DNA of 64,000 nt, from assembly GCA_028671895.1 (NCBI GenBank), contig CM053794.1:21624501-21688500 (forward strand). The letters run 5' to 3'. Positions 46,001 to 57,139 of this stretch are shown one piece after another. This stretch comes from Oenanthe sinensis. Its lineage: Eukaryota; Streptophyta; Magnoliopsida; Apiales; Apiaceae. Position 1 is the first letter of the stretch, and each line of letters begins with the position of its first letter. The position numbers were made by a program, and so were the translations under genes. The notes below the pieces were generated by a model that was not told the DNA's origin, did not search any database, and saw nothing but the letters and a program-made list of their open reading frames with translations.

Positions 46001-49000
46001 GATATGCTAGAAAAGAGAGTGAAAAAGATCAAAAGAGGGCCCCAGAATTCAGGTGTGTGTAGTGTTAGCAGTGTTAGAAACCTGCATCGTCCTGGTGTGA
46101 GGGAAACTGGTCATTCTGTATGGCAGAAGGTTCAGAATAGTGAAACTTGTAAGCACAACCACGTCTCAAAAAATGTGAATGCCGCTTGCTCACCGTTTTC
46201 TGAGTTAAAAGAAGCTTCTTCGCATGAAAAACATATAAATGCTGTTTCCCGTGGTCTCAAATCAGATTCAGGATTGAAAAAGCAAACAAACACTAAAGCT
46301 TTTGTGAAGACAAAGAGGAAAAACGATGTTGGATCAAAGAAACCGTTTAATAATAATTACAGAAATGTTTCCCAGGCAATGAGAGAGAAGTCAGATTTGT
46401 GTACTAGTTTTAATATGCAACCAAACGAATTATGTGCTATCCCTAAGAATATGAATGGAGAGAGCAGACCAGGTATAGAGTCAACATCTCAATCAAAAGA
46501 CAAAAATTTGACTTCAGGATTCCATACAAGGAGGGTTGAATCTGTAAGACTGAGACGACCTGAGAGTTCACAAGGTAGTATTATCGGAGCAGAACCGCAC
46601 GAAAGCTGCTATGCTACTACTTCCAGTTTGATTGATCATAATGTCGAATGTAGAACATGCTATTCTTCGACCTCATCAAACTCTTTGAACACACCAGAAC
46701 TGCTTGAAAAGCTGTCAGATATACATCTTCATACAATTATGGACCATACAGAAAGCAAAGCAAATGAGGATTCTTTTGCCCCTTCAGATCACAATAAAGA
46801 CTCGAGTGTATATGTTGGTTTGTCCATGATAAAGATTGATGAACCAGATGGTGAAATTAGGGCAGGGAAAAGTAGTATGAAAGAGGACTTGGGTTCTGAT
46901 TTATGTAGTTCTATTTGTGCAGCAAGCTCTGGTTCAACATGCGTCCGCAAAGGTTTTAACGATGTTAATAGTTCACCTTTGACAAATGTGGTCCAGGTTA
47001 AGGATTTTGGGAATCAGACTGCGTCCATTGTCAAAGAATATAGTAGTAGTACAAACTGCTTTACTCCCGAATCTAGCAACCAGCACAGATTGATTCCAGA
47101 TAATGACTCAAGCAAGTTGTTGTCTGCAGTGATTGACTCTCACAGGGAACAAGTTGCTTCTGAAGCTATTCAGTTGGCTACAGGTTGTCCAGTTGCTGAG
47201 TTTGAGAAATTTGTACATTCTGCTTCTCCAGTGATCTGTACATCACTGACTTGTGTGAACTGTCAGAAATGTTCTCATGATTTTTCTCATACATTTCTAT
47301 GCCAACATGGGGTGCCAAATATCAGTTTGGGTGAATTGTGGCAATGGTATGAGGAACATGGATGCTATGGTTTAGAAGTAAGGGCGGACGATTATGAAAA
47401 TTCGTGTAGACTGGGTATTGACAGCATAACTTTTCGTGCATATTTTGTACCATACCTGTCGGCTGTTCAGTTGTTCACCAAAAGTAAGGACCTTCATTAT
47501 GGAAATGGGGTCTCAGCTGTTTCTGCTATGGAAAAAGGTGAGGTGGTTGAATCATCAAAAATATCCAACATCAATCACCTACTTTCCTTACTTGTTCCTC
47601 AGCCACAGGAAAGTGAAAGCATGCTGGCACCAGATGAGCATGTGTGTTCTAAGCCGTCTTCAGGATTGTGCACCGGGGACGAATCTGTCTCGCCAGCTGA
47701 TTGTGGAGGGTCTGATGGGTCGGAGATTCTTTTCGAATATTTTGAATCTGAACAGCCTCAAAAAAGAAGACCATTATATGACATGTGAGTTGTTTTTCTA
47801 AATCTTATATTTTACTTCTGAGGTCAACTTTCGATAATAAATTATCTGGTGTTCATTTTCTTGATCAAGCCATTTAGATCATATTGCGTGACTGACATGT
47901 ATCAGTGCTTTATATAATTTCTAACTAAAATTAAAAACTAGGATACTGGAATGAGCATATATAGGTACTGGCTCATATTACTGTAGTTATATAAAACAGT
48001 GTTCTCAAATAATGTATGAAATAACTGCTCATCGACCAAAGCTGCTCATCCCAAACTACTTTCTTTTAGGGTCAATGAGCTGGTTAGAGGCAATGCATCA
48101 TCAAGAGGTAGAGTGCTAGGAGATGGGACTATTCTGAAGTCAGTGAGTATTTGTAATCTTCACCCTAAATCATGGTATGTAGAGTTCTGATCCCTATTAT
48201 ATATATATGAACTGTCTCCCTCCTACAAATTTCATCGCAATGCTGTTCATATCACATACAAATTTGAAAATATAGTAATGCCTTTATCTAACAAACTAAA
48301 GTGTGCCACTGGCTATGATAAAGCAGAAATCCGTTAGGAGTTGGAACTGATCTCTATTGAAATTCAGGTACTCAGTGGCGTGGTACCCCATTTATAGGAT
48401 ACCAGAGGGAAATTTCCGTGCAGCTTTCTTAACTTATCATTCACTTGGTCACTTGGTTCAGAGACAAACTGCGTCTAATTCTGCTTGTATGAATATATCG
48501 GTAGTTAGTCCTGTTGTGGGCCTTCAGACCTACAATACTCAGGTAGATATAATTAAGTCAATTGCAGAAACATGAATATACATTGGTAGTATAAGCTCAT
48601 TGTTTTTAGAAACTCCATGCCCATGAATTGACAATGTGGTGACTGGGAGCAGCATCATACAAACTAAACATTAATGCACATATAGTTTTTCCACCGTTGA
48701 GTTCATAAGGTTACAATGATCAGATAGCTGCAACATACTACTGTGTACTGACAACAGATATTATGATATCCCTGTTATGCATGCTGCCAAAATTTGATGA
48801 CCAATGCTACGGCAATTTATATGTGCTTTGACCAAGACTAACTGATATTATAAATATGATAGTCGCCTAATGATATGAAAACAAGATAATTTTAGTAGAT
48901 CAATGTAATGAATTTGTGCTGCTCAAGTATATCTCTTAGATAGTTAGATGCTGCAAGGAAGATTATGTAATTTCCTTCGTAAAAAATCTGTGAATATACT

Positions 49001-49412
49001 CTCAAGATAAACTATATAGCAATTAGTTTCCAAATTTGCATTGTTCTTGGTTTCATCACTGTTTGAACTTGAACGCCTTTTATGCCTGCATTAGGCAAAA
49101 CCCTCTAAATATATATTTTTGTTGGCATGACACATAAATTGATTATTTTAGGGCTCAGACTTGATATACCATTTTTTTATACTTTCTTAGTAAATGATAT
49201 CAACTTATTTTTCATAGGGAGAATGTTGGTTCCAGCCAAGGCACTCTGAAGATGTTTTGAACTCGGAGCCTGCTAGAATATTGAAAGAGCGGTTGAGGAC
49301 ACTAGAGCAGACAGCATCTCTAATGGCTAGAGCTCCTGTAACAAGAGGAAATGAGACAATCGTAAATAGGCAACCTGACTATGAGTTCTTCCTTTCCAGA
49401 CAATTATATTAA
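43043..49412 (+). CDS. DUF789 domain protein, seven coding exons, 1077 residues
   Basis: Coding exons are 43043-43156, 43255-43301, 44431-44587, 45344-47784, 48070-48174, 48368-48542 and 49218-49412. All introns are GT-AG and the phases join without a stop. The N-terminus starts MHCTLPKTSTSNSEVEDRRR. Residues ~85-140 end in a strongly basic stretch (KKKKKKAKNKKK) that could be a nuclear localisation signal. Exon 4 codes a long low-complexity Ser-rich region. The DUF789 part follows: SLGELWQWYEEHG (~residue 765), ILFEYFESEQPQKRRPLYDM (~901), HPKSWYSVAWYPIYRIPEGN (~950), AAFLTYHSLGHL, and the end QPDYEFFLSR. DUF789 proteins are widespread in plants with no settled function. The start codon is a choice; an out-of-frame ATG at 43023 precedes it. 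Confidence 0.9.
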
Positions 49413-50763
49413 AACAAAGAAATAGTTTCGACTTAAACTGACTGTAGGGTATTTTCCATCAGTGGTGGTATGGTATGTCATTTCCTCCACTTTTGCATAG
49501 ATCTAAAGGTTTTTTGTCTCCTTGTTCTGCAACTTAGATACTGAAAAAAAGTGTAGCTGATGTGTTCAACTTGTAATCCCAGAAAATTCCTTTACATAGC
49601 ATCTGAATCAGTAACTGCAGTTAATATAATGAGTAGATACTCTGTGTATAGATTGTTCTTGTTTACATTTTATTAGTCATAACACTGATGTTGCAACAGT
49701 CCTGGTCTTGGTGAAAAAAATATCAAGATTTGTGTGTGTCACGGTAATATTTGTATGCTCTGTGCCTCTGTAGATGAAGTGTTCTATGGAGGAGTTAATC
49801 CAGGATATAGTAAGAGACGCTTTTGAGCAGTTGGAAGTGTTAGCAGTACTGCCGGTTGCATAATGGTTGTTTGCACTTGGCAGTACTGCAGGATGCATAA
49901 TCGTTGTTTGCACTTTAATATGAACACAGCTATATCCAGGTTGTAGACTTCCAAGTTCTAACTTCCCCTATCTGGACCATATCAGAGAAAAGCAAGTCAA
50001 TGTGATCCCAACACTTTCTAAACGAAACCTTTAGACCTAGGATTCTATTATGAGCTCAAGAGCCACAAGACTGGTTCAGTTCGATTTAATTTAGATGAAC
50101 TTACTACTTCAGTTTGAGCTCACTAACTTGGATAATAAATTAACGAGATTAATGTTCCTGAGATTACCTCACGCAACTTTCCCGAGGTTAAAATATAAAT
50201 AAACGAGGGTGCTATTGTAATTACAGAGAATTATATATAATTACAAGAAAACCCAAACTAAAAAATACTAACATATTAGGTAATTTTCCTGAAAACTTTA
50301 TTCTCTAAATTATAAACTATTCCCTGGTTTATTAAAGGTTTAACCTTTAGTTTTAAATTTTGATTTATTAAAAGTTTAATTTTTGGTTTTAAATTTAGCT
50401 GAGTTAGAGCATCTTCAAGGGACTCTTTATATAAGTTCTTACTTTCAAAAAAAATGTTTAGATAAAATTTTTATTATAGTTTTATAAGTAAAATTCTGGT
50501 TATGCACTATTTTTTCATTTTTAACATTTTTTTATTATGGTTCCGTAGAATTCAGTAAAAGTTTTCACGGTTCTCACGCTAAAAAATTTGACCCATAAAA
50601 TGTAATTAGGTACCATCTATAATTTTTAGATGAAAATGTCCGAACTATTCCCTCTATTTTGAAAGTATTTGACGTTTGTCTTTTATTTTTAACTTGCTAA
50701 AAAATCAAACATCAATTATTTTTTATAATAGTATACCAATATTTGGCATAGTTTTTTTAAGAG
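49413..50763. other. 3' flank of the DUF789 gene and intergenic DNA
   Basis: The first few hundred bases are probably 3' untranslated sequence. A 29-codon frame at 49774-49863 (MKCSMEELIQDIVRDAFEQL...) follows an acceptor-like CTCTGTAG and could be an alternative last exon or chance. From 49930 to 50763 no gene is seen. A half of a Stowaway-like end (TTCCCTCTATTTTGAAAGTA) lies near 50649. Confidence 0.5.
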
Positions 50764-50951
50764 AAATGCTAGACATCCCAAATATTGTCCCAAATTTTTT
50801 TCTTAAATAATGTGACATGACATATGACTTGTTTTAATTCCTATATGTATGCACGTAGTCTCATATTATTATAGAAAAGTTACCAATTACACAGATGACA
50901 ACTCAACATTTGGTACAAATTTTGAAATAATTTTTGGGGTCTCTAACATTT
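50764..50951. mobile_element. Possible MITE of about 190 bp
   Basis: The left end AAATGCTAGACATCCCAAAT is mirrored, imperfectly, by the complement of the right end (AAATGTTAGAGACCCCAAAA). The inverted repeats are some 30 bp long and the interior is non-coding. No target duplication is clear, so the superfamily is left open. Confidence 0.5.
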
Positions 50952-51252
50952 TTTTTTTAATACTAATTGTCAGTGTATGCAGCAGAGTTATCGATCTGTA
51001 TTGATTTAGAGCGTAGTTATGAATAATTATTATGCATATTCAAATTAATACAATGCAATGCATATGGTATGCGGATATTCGTATATATGTGCAGTATCAA
51101 TTTTTATGTAGAAAAATTGTAACATCCCGATATTAGAATCTTCAAAATCTCTCGATTAATTTCTTGAAATGTTACTTTACCTCTAATAGATGATTCTGAA
51201 ATCTTCTAATTAAAGTCCCTATGTATTTCCTTATCTATGCCACAAAATATAT

Positions 51253-51260
51253 CTATAAAT
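51253..51260 (+). promoter_or_regulatory. Probable TATA box of peptide gene 1
   Basis: CTATAAAT lies about 85 bp upstream of the start codon at 51343, within ATATCTATAAATTGAC. The spacing leaves a leader of roughly 55 nt. Confidence 0.6.
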
Positions 51261-51342
51261 TGACAGACTCTGAAACAAGAAATAAGTATACAAATTAAAT
51301 ACAGTGAACGAAAAATAGAGTGCTTGTCTATCACCTCTGCAA

Positions 51343-51525
51343 ATGGAAGGCAAAATAATGTATGCAGTCAAGTTGGTGAAGGTGATAGTTATGGCCCTTG
51401 TGGTTTTCATGGGAGCTTCTCAGGCTATTGCTAATGGAAATTGCTGTCCTCGAATTCCAGAGTGTTGTCTTGGCTCTAAAGGTTTCCCTGGATACAAAGG
51501 CGTTGTGGAAGAAGCTAAACCCTAA
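51343..51525 (+). CDS. Small secreted Cys-rich peptide, paralogue 1 (60 residues)
   Basis: I do not recognise the family. The protein starts MEGKIMYAVK, followed by a hydrophobic signal-peptide core (VIVMALVVFMGA, about residues 14-25) with likely cleavage after AIA at residue 30. The ~30-residue mature part has two Cys pairs, C34-C35 and C41-C42, in CCPRIPECC, then a Gly-rich segment GSKGFPGYKG and the C-terminus EEAKP. The gene has no intron, a TATA box upstream, and AATAAAA near 51613 as a possible polyadenylation signal. The same plan (MEG-I, signal, CCPx(I/V)xECC, KP end) is found in the gene at 56213-56374, which supports both as real. It may be a signalling or defence peptide, but this is inference. 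Confidence 0.8.
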   Translation: MEGKIMYAVKLVKVIVMALVVFMGASQAIANGNCCPRIPECCLGSKGFPGYKGVVEEAKP

Positions 51526-51945
51526 TGAATTAAAGTACTCATCTATGTGCCAATATTTATATATATTGTTGGCCAGCAATATTACATATTACTGGCAGAT
51601 CTATATAATTCTAATAAAATGTTGATTTCATGACCATTATTATGGAGATTGTACGTTATTATACTGTTATGTGTGATCATGTGCTAACTTTTTAATTAGT
51701 CACATTTTTTATCGATCTCTAATATCTTTAAACCCGATTTGTGCATTTTTAAGAGCTTGATATCACTTTGTCACCGTAAGATATCATGCAAACTTTACTT
51801 TTATGACAGATGAGTTGATGATCATAGTACGAATATATTACAATTTACACTAAAAAATTTTTTTTGGTCAGATTTACACTAAAATTTAAACATATCATAA
51901 TTTATTTGTGTGTATTTAAATTAATTAATATATATGTATTTATTA

Positions 51946-52171
51946 CTCCCTCTCTTTCAAAATATTTGCTTCTTGACTCTTTGGCACACACTTTAAGATA
52001 CTTTGACAGCATAGTTAGAAATGTTATTTTTAAAATTTTCTTTTTGTGAATAAAAATATTTATTTAATATTATTATTCACAAAAATAAAATTTTAAAAAT
52101 AACACTTCTAACTATACGGTCAAAACACGTGTGTCAAAAAGTCAAGAGGTAGATATTTTAAATAGAGAGAG
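51946..52171. mobile_element. Stowaway-type MITE, 226 bp
   Basis: The left end CTCCCTCTCTTTCAAAATAT and the inverted right end CTCTCTCTATTTAAAATAT are flanked by TA on both sides. Inner inverted words such as TTGACTCTTTGGCACACA extend the pairing. It lies about 420 bp downstream of peptide gene 1. Confidence 0.9.
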
Positions 52172-52604
52172 TAATAAAATAATAAAATATTCAGTTATCA
52201 CTAAAGTATCAAACAAAATTAAAAAAATTGATTCAACTGTCGTATTACTTTAAAGAAGTTTAAAGATTAAAAACGTTACTTTAAAAAACGTACTCAAAAA
52301 CAGGTTATATGTAATTTTATACCAAAACTATAATATATTTGTTCATTTCATTTAATTTTTGGGTTGCCTATTAAATATTTTATAAACTATTATAAAATAA
52401 ATTTGGAAAAAAAATAATAATATTAAAAAATAACACCATAATTAACCCAATACAAATGCAAAAAATAATAAAAGTACATTTTTGATGATATCCATATATA
52501 TAGGTTTCGAAAATATCCATAATCTTAATTCGATATCCAGTATCCAATAATATTGATTTAATATAATATAATAAATTTTATGTAGGAATTGATATATACA
52601 TAAT
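52172..52604. other. AT-rich intergenic DNA
   Basis: No gene, repeat or transposon end was recognised. The last five bases, ATAAT at 52600-52604, are the target-site duplication of the solo LTR. Confidence 0.65.
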
Positions 52605-52917
52605 TGTTAGGAATGAGTTATAAGAAATTTATGCAGAGCCGGAAGTGAATGTACAAGTTGAATTCTTTTTGCTTTTTGTTTGATTGTTTGTTTGACACTT
52701 AGTAGTTAAACTTGAATTTGAAAGAAGGGAATGAATCAAATGTTACAATTCACTTGTCTTTTGAAGCTGTGCATTAGCTAAATAGACAACATGTCTCATT
52801 TTCACATGCTCTACAAACCTAGTTACTATAACTAGAAATAGACAAAAGCAACTTTACATTTTACACAATCTATTTCTAAGTAAATCCTTTGATTTAATAA
52901 TCTATAGTGTGAAAACC

Positions 52918-53723
52918 CGAGTCAAATCCCGAGTCTTTTTCAAAAATTGGGTCAAATCCCGACATCCGAATCTGAAAATAAGCCAAAGTAAACTAGCACA
53001 AATGCAACAACTTGGGTAATCCACAATCCCACCATATGCCCCCAAAAGATCATGATTTATTGGTGCACGTAGTAGTACTTTTACTTAAATACTGAAAAAT
53101 TATTTCAACCTACTCGACGTGAGACTAAAGTGTTACAAACTCGCCCACTTAAATTTTTGATGAGTCAGGTCTAACATATAGCCCATAGGCCCATATCGTA
53201 CGTCTCTAGCCATTGTCGGAAAATACCGGCTAGCTTTTGTCCCCACCTCTAGACCTTTGTCCATTGTGAGATAATAATACCAGCCTTCGTGTCCCCACCT
53301 CTGACAACTTGATAAATCAAATTTTTGAGAGTTGACTTTGAATACCATACTTGTAATAGCCCCCCTTTTTCGGGTTATTAATTCGAGCAAATCTAAAATA
53401 CGAGACATCACAATTTATTAATACAAACTCAACTACAAAGATAACTATTAAAAAAGTGCAACTAACAATGACGAGTCAACAACCATTCTACTCTAAATCT
53501 AAGATGTTGAAGCGTGGTGGGCTCATAACCCACATGTCCCAAGATCAAAACCTGGCTCTAATACCATTTATAACAATTAAGCCCACAACTGAATGCATAC
53601 CAGGTCCAACATCCTACCACAGGTTAACCCATAAAAGTTAAATTTTTTTGGTATACGTTAGTTGTTGGCTTGCCCTTATAAGAGGCTCAAACACACACTT
53701 TCTATTCGATGTGGGATGTTACA
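52918..53723. mobile_element. 806-bp non-coding insertion with TG...CA ends, inside the solo LTR
   Basis: It begins TGTGAAAACCCGAG and ends GGGATGTTACA, and TATAG flanks it on both sides (52913-52917 and 53724-53728). GACGTGAGACTAAAGTGTTA near 53118 resembles its right end, and GGCTCTAATACCA near 53552 looks like the complement of a tRNA primer site. It may be a small TRIM-like element or a solo LTR of another family. There is no coding capacity. Confidence 0.7.
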
Positions 53724-54079
53724 TATAGCTCATGCATTCCATCTTCTGTCATTTGTCTCTATTCTCTCCTCAAGCTTCCTTGTAGACTTGTCATTATCAC
53801 TCAGAGGTTTGACTGACCCTGATCATGACAATGCTTCTATTACTTGTCTATTGTTACATTATACCTTCTTGAAATTAGCTTATTTGAAGTAGTCGATTTC
53901 TCACTTGATATTTCTAACTTCTCGAGAAGTCATGATGTAGACTTCTCGATTGGTAATTCCTTGAGACTTCTCGATTAGTTATTTCTTTGAAACTTTTCGT
54001 TTAGTTACTCCTTAAGACTTCTAGATCAGCAACTTCTTTGAAGCTTCTCGATCAGTTACTCCTTAAGACTACTCAATAT

Positions 54080-54357
54080 TAGTAAAAATTGTTTGATCAA
54101 ACGAGGGATTTAACGTACCCATTGTTTATCGCACTTCGCCCACCCACTTCTCTTTTCCTTCTGGAATTACTCCTTTTCCTCTTCTTCCGGACCGGACCCT
54201 TCCATGTGAGAAGCTGGAAGTCGAGTGTAGTAGCACCTTAAATGGCAAGTTAATACATATTGGGAAATATGCGAGTAGATTCCCCCCCCCCGAGAATAGA
54301 ACATGGAAGAAAGAAGCGTTACGTCATATTAGATCCCAAATGCAGAAGAAAGACTGG
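54080..54357. other. ~280-bp foreign-looking insertion in the solo LTR, possible organelle DNA
   Basis: It interrupts the ACTTCTCGA-rich sequence and has richer GC and a different vocabulary (CTTCTTCCGGACCGGACCC, GCACTTCGCCCACCC), plus a C10 run at about 54283. The style recalls plant mitochondrial DNA, but no gene is readable and I cannot confirm the source. Confidence 0.35.
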
Positions 54358-54873
54358 TCTTGAGACTTCTCGATCACACTAGTTTTGAGACTTTTCGATC
54401 ACTTGATTTACTAACTTCTCGATATGATCATCCTGGACTTCTCGAACAACTGAATAACACACTTCTTTACCAAGACTTCTCTACAAACTTCATTTCTCGA
54501 TCAGATGCAGTTTCTTGACTTCTCGAATGATTCAATCTGACTTTTCTATACACCTTGTTGAGATTTCTCTACCACTTCATTTGTAGACTTCTCTACAGGT
54601 TATTTATCTTAGAGACAGTTTTCAACTTGAACTCCTTATTTGTTGAGGTCTTATTCTTCCTGATGCATGATGAATCAATCTTGAATCTTCTATCATAACA
54701 TTATTCTTGTGACCACTAATTACACTTAGAATTACGTAATATGAAAAACTTCTTATTGTAAATTTACATAGTAATACTTTTAGATCAGAACCACTATACA
54801 AGAAGTACAACAAATGTTACATCAATCGTACAAGTAATTCAAAACAAGGAGGTAAGCTTGTCTAAATCCAACA

Positions 54874-55246
54874 ATAATAAAATATAATTCATCATATAAA
54901 AATATTATAATATAAGTAAATTATTAGAAACAAATAACATATACACAATATTATAAGTAGTTTGGACAAAAAGTAATTTTGAATGAAATTTAAAAAGTAG
55001 ATAATTGAAAACATAAAATAAATATGAAAACAAATACATAAAATATTTTTGTATGAGTAAATATTATATAAAATTTAACAAATGTATAAGATATTATAAA
55101 TAATAATAAATGAGAAACTATGATATTTAAAATAAATTTAGAAAATAAATAAAAAGGTTGAAAACTTATTATATGAATGTTTCAAACATAAATAATTATA
55201 TATAAATATTTTTATATTATTTTTTTCTTATATTATAATACTATTA
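54874..55246. other. AT-rich intergenic DNA
   Basis: It begins with the ATAAT duplication of the solo LTR. No gene or repeat was seen. Confidence 0.65.
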
Positions 55247-55485
55247 CTAATATATCTCATTTTAGAAGTACTTTTGATTTTTTACACGTATTTTAAGGTG
55301 TATAAAAATGATAGTTTCGTAAATTATTTTTAAAATTTTCTTCTTTTTTTAAAAATAAATATATGAATATTAAATTCTTATTTAGAAAAAGAGAATTTTA
55401 AAAATAATTTATAAAGCTATATTTTCTATGCACTTTAAAATACGTGCAAAAAGTCAAAATAACTATTAAAATGGGACGGAAGGAG
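55247..55485. mobile_element. Stowaway-type MITE, about 239 bp, left end decayed
   Basis: The right end TTAAAATGGGACGGAAGGAG is followed by TA. The left end is decayed (CTAATATATCTCATTTTA), but the inner repeat ACTTTTGATTTTTTACACGT pairs with ACGTGCAAAAAGTCAAAATA. The interior is non-coding. Confidence 0.8.
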
Positions 55486-55506
55486 TAATTATAAGATATT
55501 ATGTGG

Positions 55507-55615
55507 GTAGTACGAGTAAATAATCTCTTTAATATTAAACATAGGACTAATACTTTTTTTTTGCTAAATAGAACTAACACCTTTAAAATCTATAAATAAA
55601 ATGTTCAACTAACAT
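55507..55615 (+). repeat. Direct repeat, upstream copy, flanking peptide gene 2
   Basis: It shares AATATTAAAC, GGACTAA, a T run, TTGCTAAATAGAACTAACAC and AAAATCTATAAAT with 57140-57244, in the same order and spacing. Both copies end ATGTTCAACTAACAT, and the TATA-like TCTATAAAT lies near the end of each. The copies are about 1.6 kb apart with peptide gene 2 between them. Confidence 0.88.
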
Positions 55616-55960
55616 ATAGTTACTAGCCAATTATAAAGATTAATATTAATATACGTACACATTATTTTTCATTTTAACAATCATTTCTCATTTTAATACA
55701 GATTTGATTGTCACTGTTTTTAGAGTAATTGAGTTACTAATGGTCCAATCACTCACGAATCACCATTATCAGCCCAAGGCATGAGAAAAAGATGAAGAGG
55801 ATTTTAAGATTTTATTTTATTAATTAATATATACTATATCTATTTATATAAATATAATATATTATATATATTCAGATCAGATTTTTAGCTAATCCTATAT
55901 AATTCATTCATATTTATCGGATGAGATTTTTATTGGATAAGATTGATTTATATTTCTTTC

Positions 55961-55988
55961 TATATATATATATATATATATATATATT
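55961..55988. repeat. (TA)n microsatellite
   Basis: A pure TA run of about 28 bp, likely to vary in length between individuals. The sequence from 55616 to 56098 around it is AT-rich and holds no gene. Confidence 0.95.
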
Positions 55989-56100
55989 GATATGGAATAA
56001 ATAATACTTCCGCCTGGATAAGATAATTTGCAAAAGAAAAAAGAAAGAAATCTCTCATTTAATTATTTAATTGATTTGGATTATCCTCGTATATAATTTT

Positions 56101-56108
56101 TTATAAAT
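56101..56108 (+). promoter_or_regulatory. Probable TATA box of peptide gene 2
   Basis: TTATAAATAG lies about 105 bp upstream of the start codon at 56213, followed by a CA-rich leader (CATCTCAATCACACTAC). Confidence 0.65.
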
Positions 56109-56212
56109 AGAGACCATAAACTCAGAAAAATATTCATCTCAATCACACTACATTGTAAAGCAACAGAAACTTAATCTTTACCCTGTTTTCAATCCAATAA
56201 TTAAGCGAGGAG

Positions 56213-56374
56213 ATGGAAGGAAATATCAAATGTTCAGCAAAGTTGTTGTTTGTCATGGTACTCATGGCTATCATGGTTTTTGCGGGAGCTATCACAACGC
56301 CTCCCAGCTGTTGTCCTGAAGTTATAGAGTGTTGCGGCTATATTGATGGTGTCAGGAAAACGTTGAAACCTTAG
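56213..56374 (+). CDS. Small secreted Cys-rich peptide, paralogue 2 (53 residues)
   Basis: This is the second member of the unrecognised peptide family. It starts MEGNIKCSAK. A hydrophobic core (LLFVMVLMAIMVFAGA) covers residues 11-26, and cleavage is likely near A26. The ~27-residue mature part holds C33-C34 and C40-C41 in CCPEVIECC, then GYIDGVRKTLKP to the end. It lacks the Gly-Phe-Pro-Gly segment of paralogue 1 but keeps the Cys spacing (CC-X5-CC) and the final Lys-Pro. There is no intron. AATAAAG near 56426 may be the polyadenylation signal. Divergence is concentrated in the leader and tail while the CC pairs are unchanged, which suggests selection on the mature peptide. Confidence 0.8.
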   Translation: MEGNIKCSAKLLFVMVLMAIMVFAGAITTPPSCCPEVIECCGYIDGVRKTLKP

Positions 56375-57139
56375 AGAAACTCTTTTGTATTCTGCCGTCT
56401 TATTTTCTTTCAAAGCTATTATATAATAAAGTTGAGAAGTAGCAATTATCTCATGCATGCTATAAATTTAAAAATATCGAACTAATGAGTCCTCAAATTT
56501 TCTTAATGAAAACAAATTTGTTATTGTTTAGGACTTCCTGTATCTGGCTCATGAACTGAATTCTCATGCTCTACTATTTTAATACTCTATTTTAATACAT
56601 GTGACCACGTGTTTTATGGCTTCTGTTATGAAGAATACGACTCTATAATCACCTAATATATATCCGTAAATGGCCTTCTAGTTGCCTGTACATTCATGGC
56701 TACACGTTATATATATACATACACATATATATAGAGAGAGATTTAAATCGGAATTGACCCACCAATTTCTGTAATTGATTATATATATAGTGATATGCAA
56801 CATTTTGATCCCAAGTTAATAATAATATTAATAATGTGTTTATCATAAAAATATGGAGAAAATGTACAAATTAAACAACTTTGTAGTTAGGACACATGGC
56901 TAAGTTGAAATTAAATATGTGATTTCAAATTCTATTTTTGATAAGATAACTCAGTAACTAATCTTTTTTTGGTTCAAAGAATACAATAAAGCTTTGATTA
57001 AAATTGCTAAATGCAAATTAAAAGGCGAGGAAGATTTTTTAATTATTTTGCTCGTAGATTGTATATATGTCAAGAAATTCCATAGCATTGATTCATTGTG
57101 TTATACCAATCGGTGGGAGGTTGTAAATCATAAATTAAA
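56375..57139. other. Intergenic DNA downstream of peptide gene 2
   Basis: No gene was recognised. It holds the 3' end of peptide gene 2, an ATATATAC/GAGAGA stretch at about 56710-56740 and AT-rich DNA. Confidence 0.65.

Larger units (their letters stand above)
52605..54873 (-). mobile_element. Solo LTR of copia family C, inverted, carrying two insertions
   Basis: It starts TGTTAGGAATGAG, ends ATCCAACA and is flanked by ATAAT on both sides (52600-52604 and 54874-54878). No internal element sequence is present, so it is a solo LTR left by recombination. The identity is shown by many ACTTCTCGA words (53890-54590), the inverse of the TCGAGAAGT words of the LTR at 57340-58465. Shared segments such as GACAACATGTCT near 52787 also match. 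Subtracting the two insertions (52918-53723 and ~54080-54357) leaves about 1.18 kb, close to the 1126 bp of the family C LTR. Confidence 0.88.

Noticed and set aside
51343..56374. Thionin assignment for the two Cys-rich peptides
   Set aside because: The CCP start of the mature part recalls thionins, but the remaining thionin Cys pattern and the acidic propeptide are absent and the peptides are much shorter.
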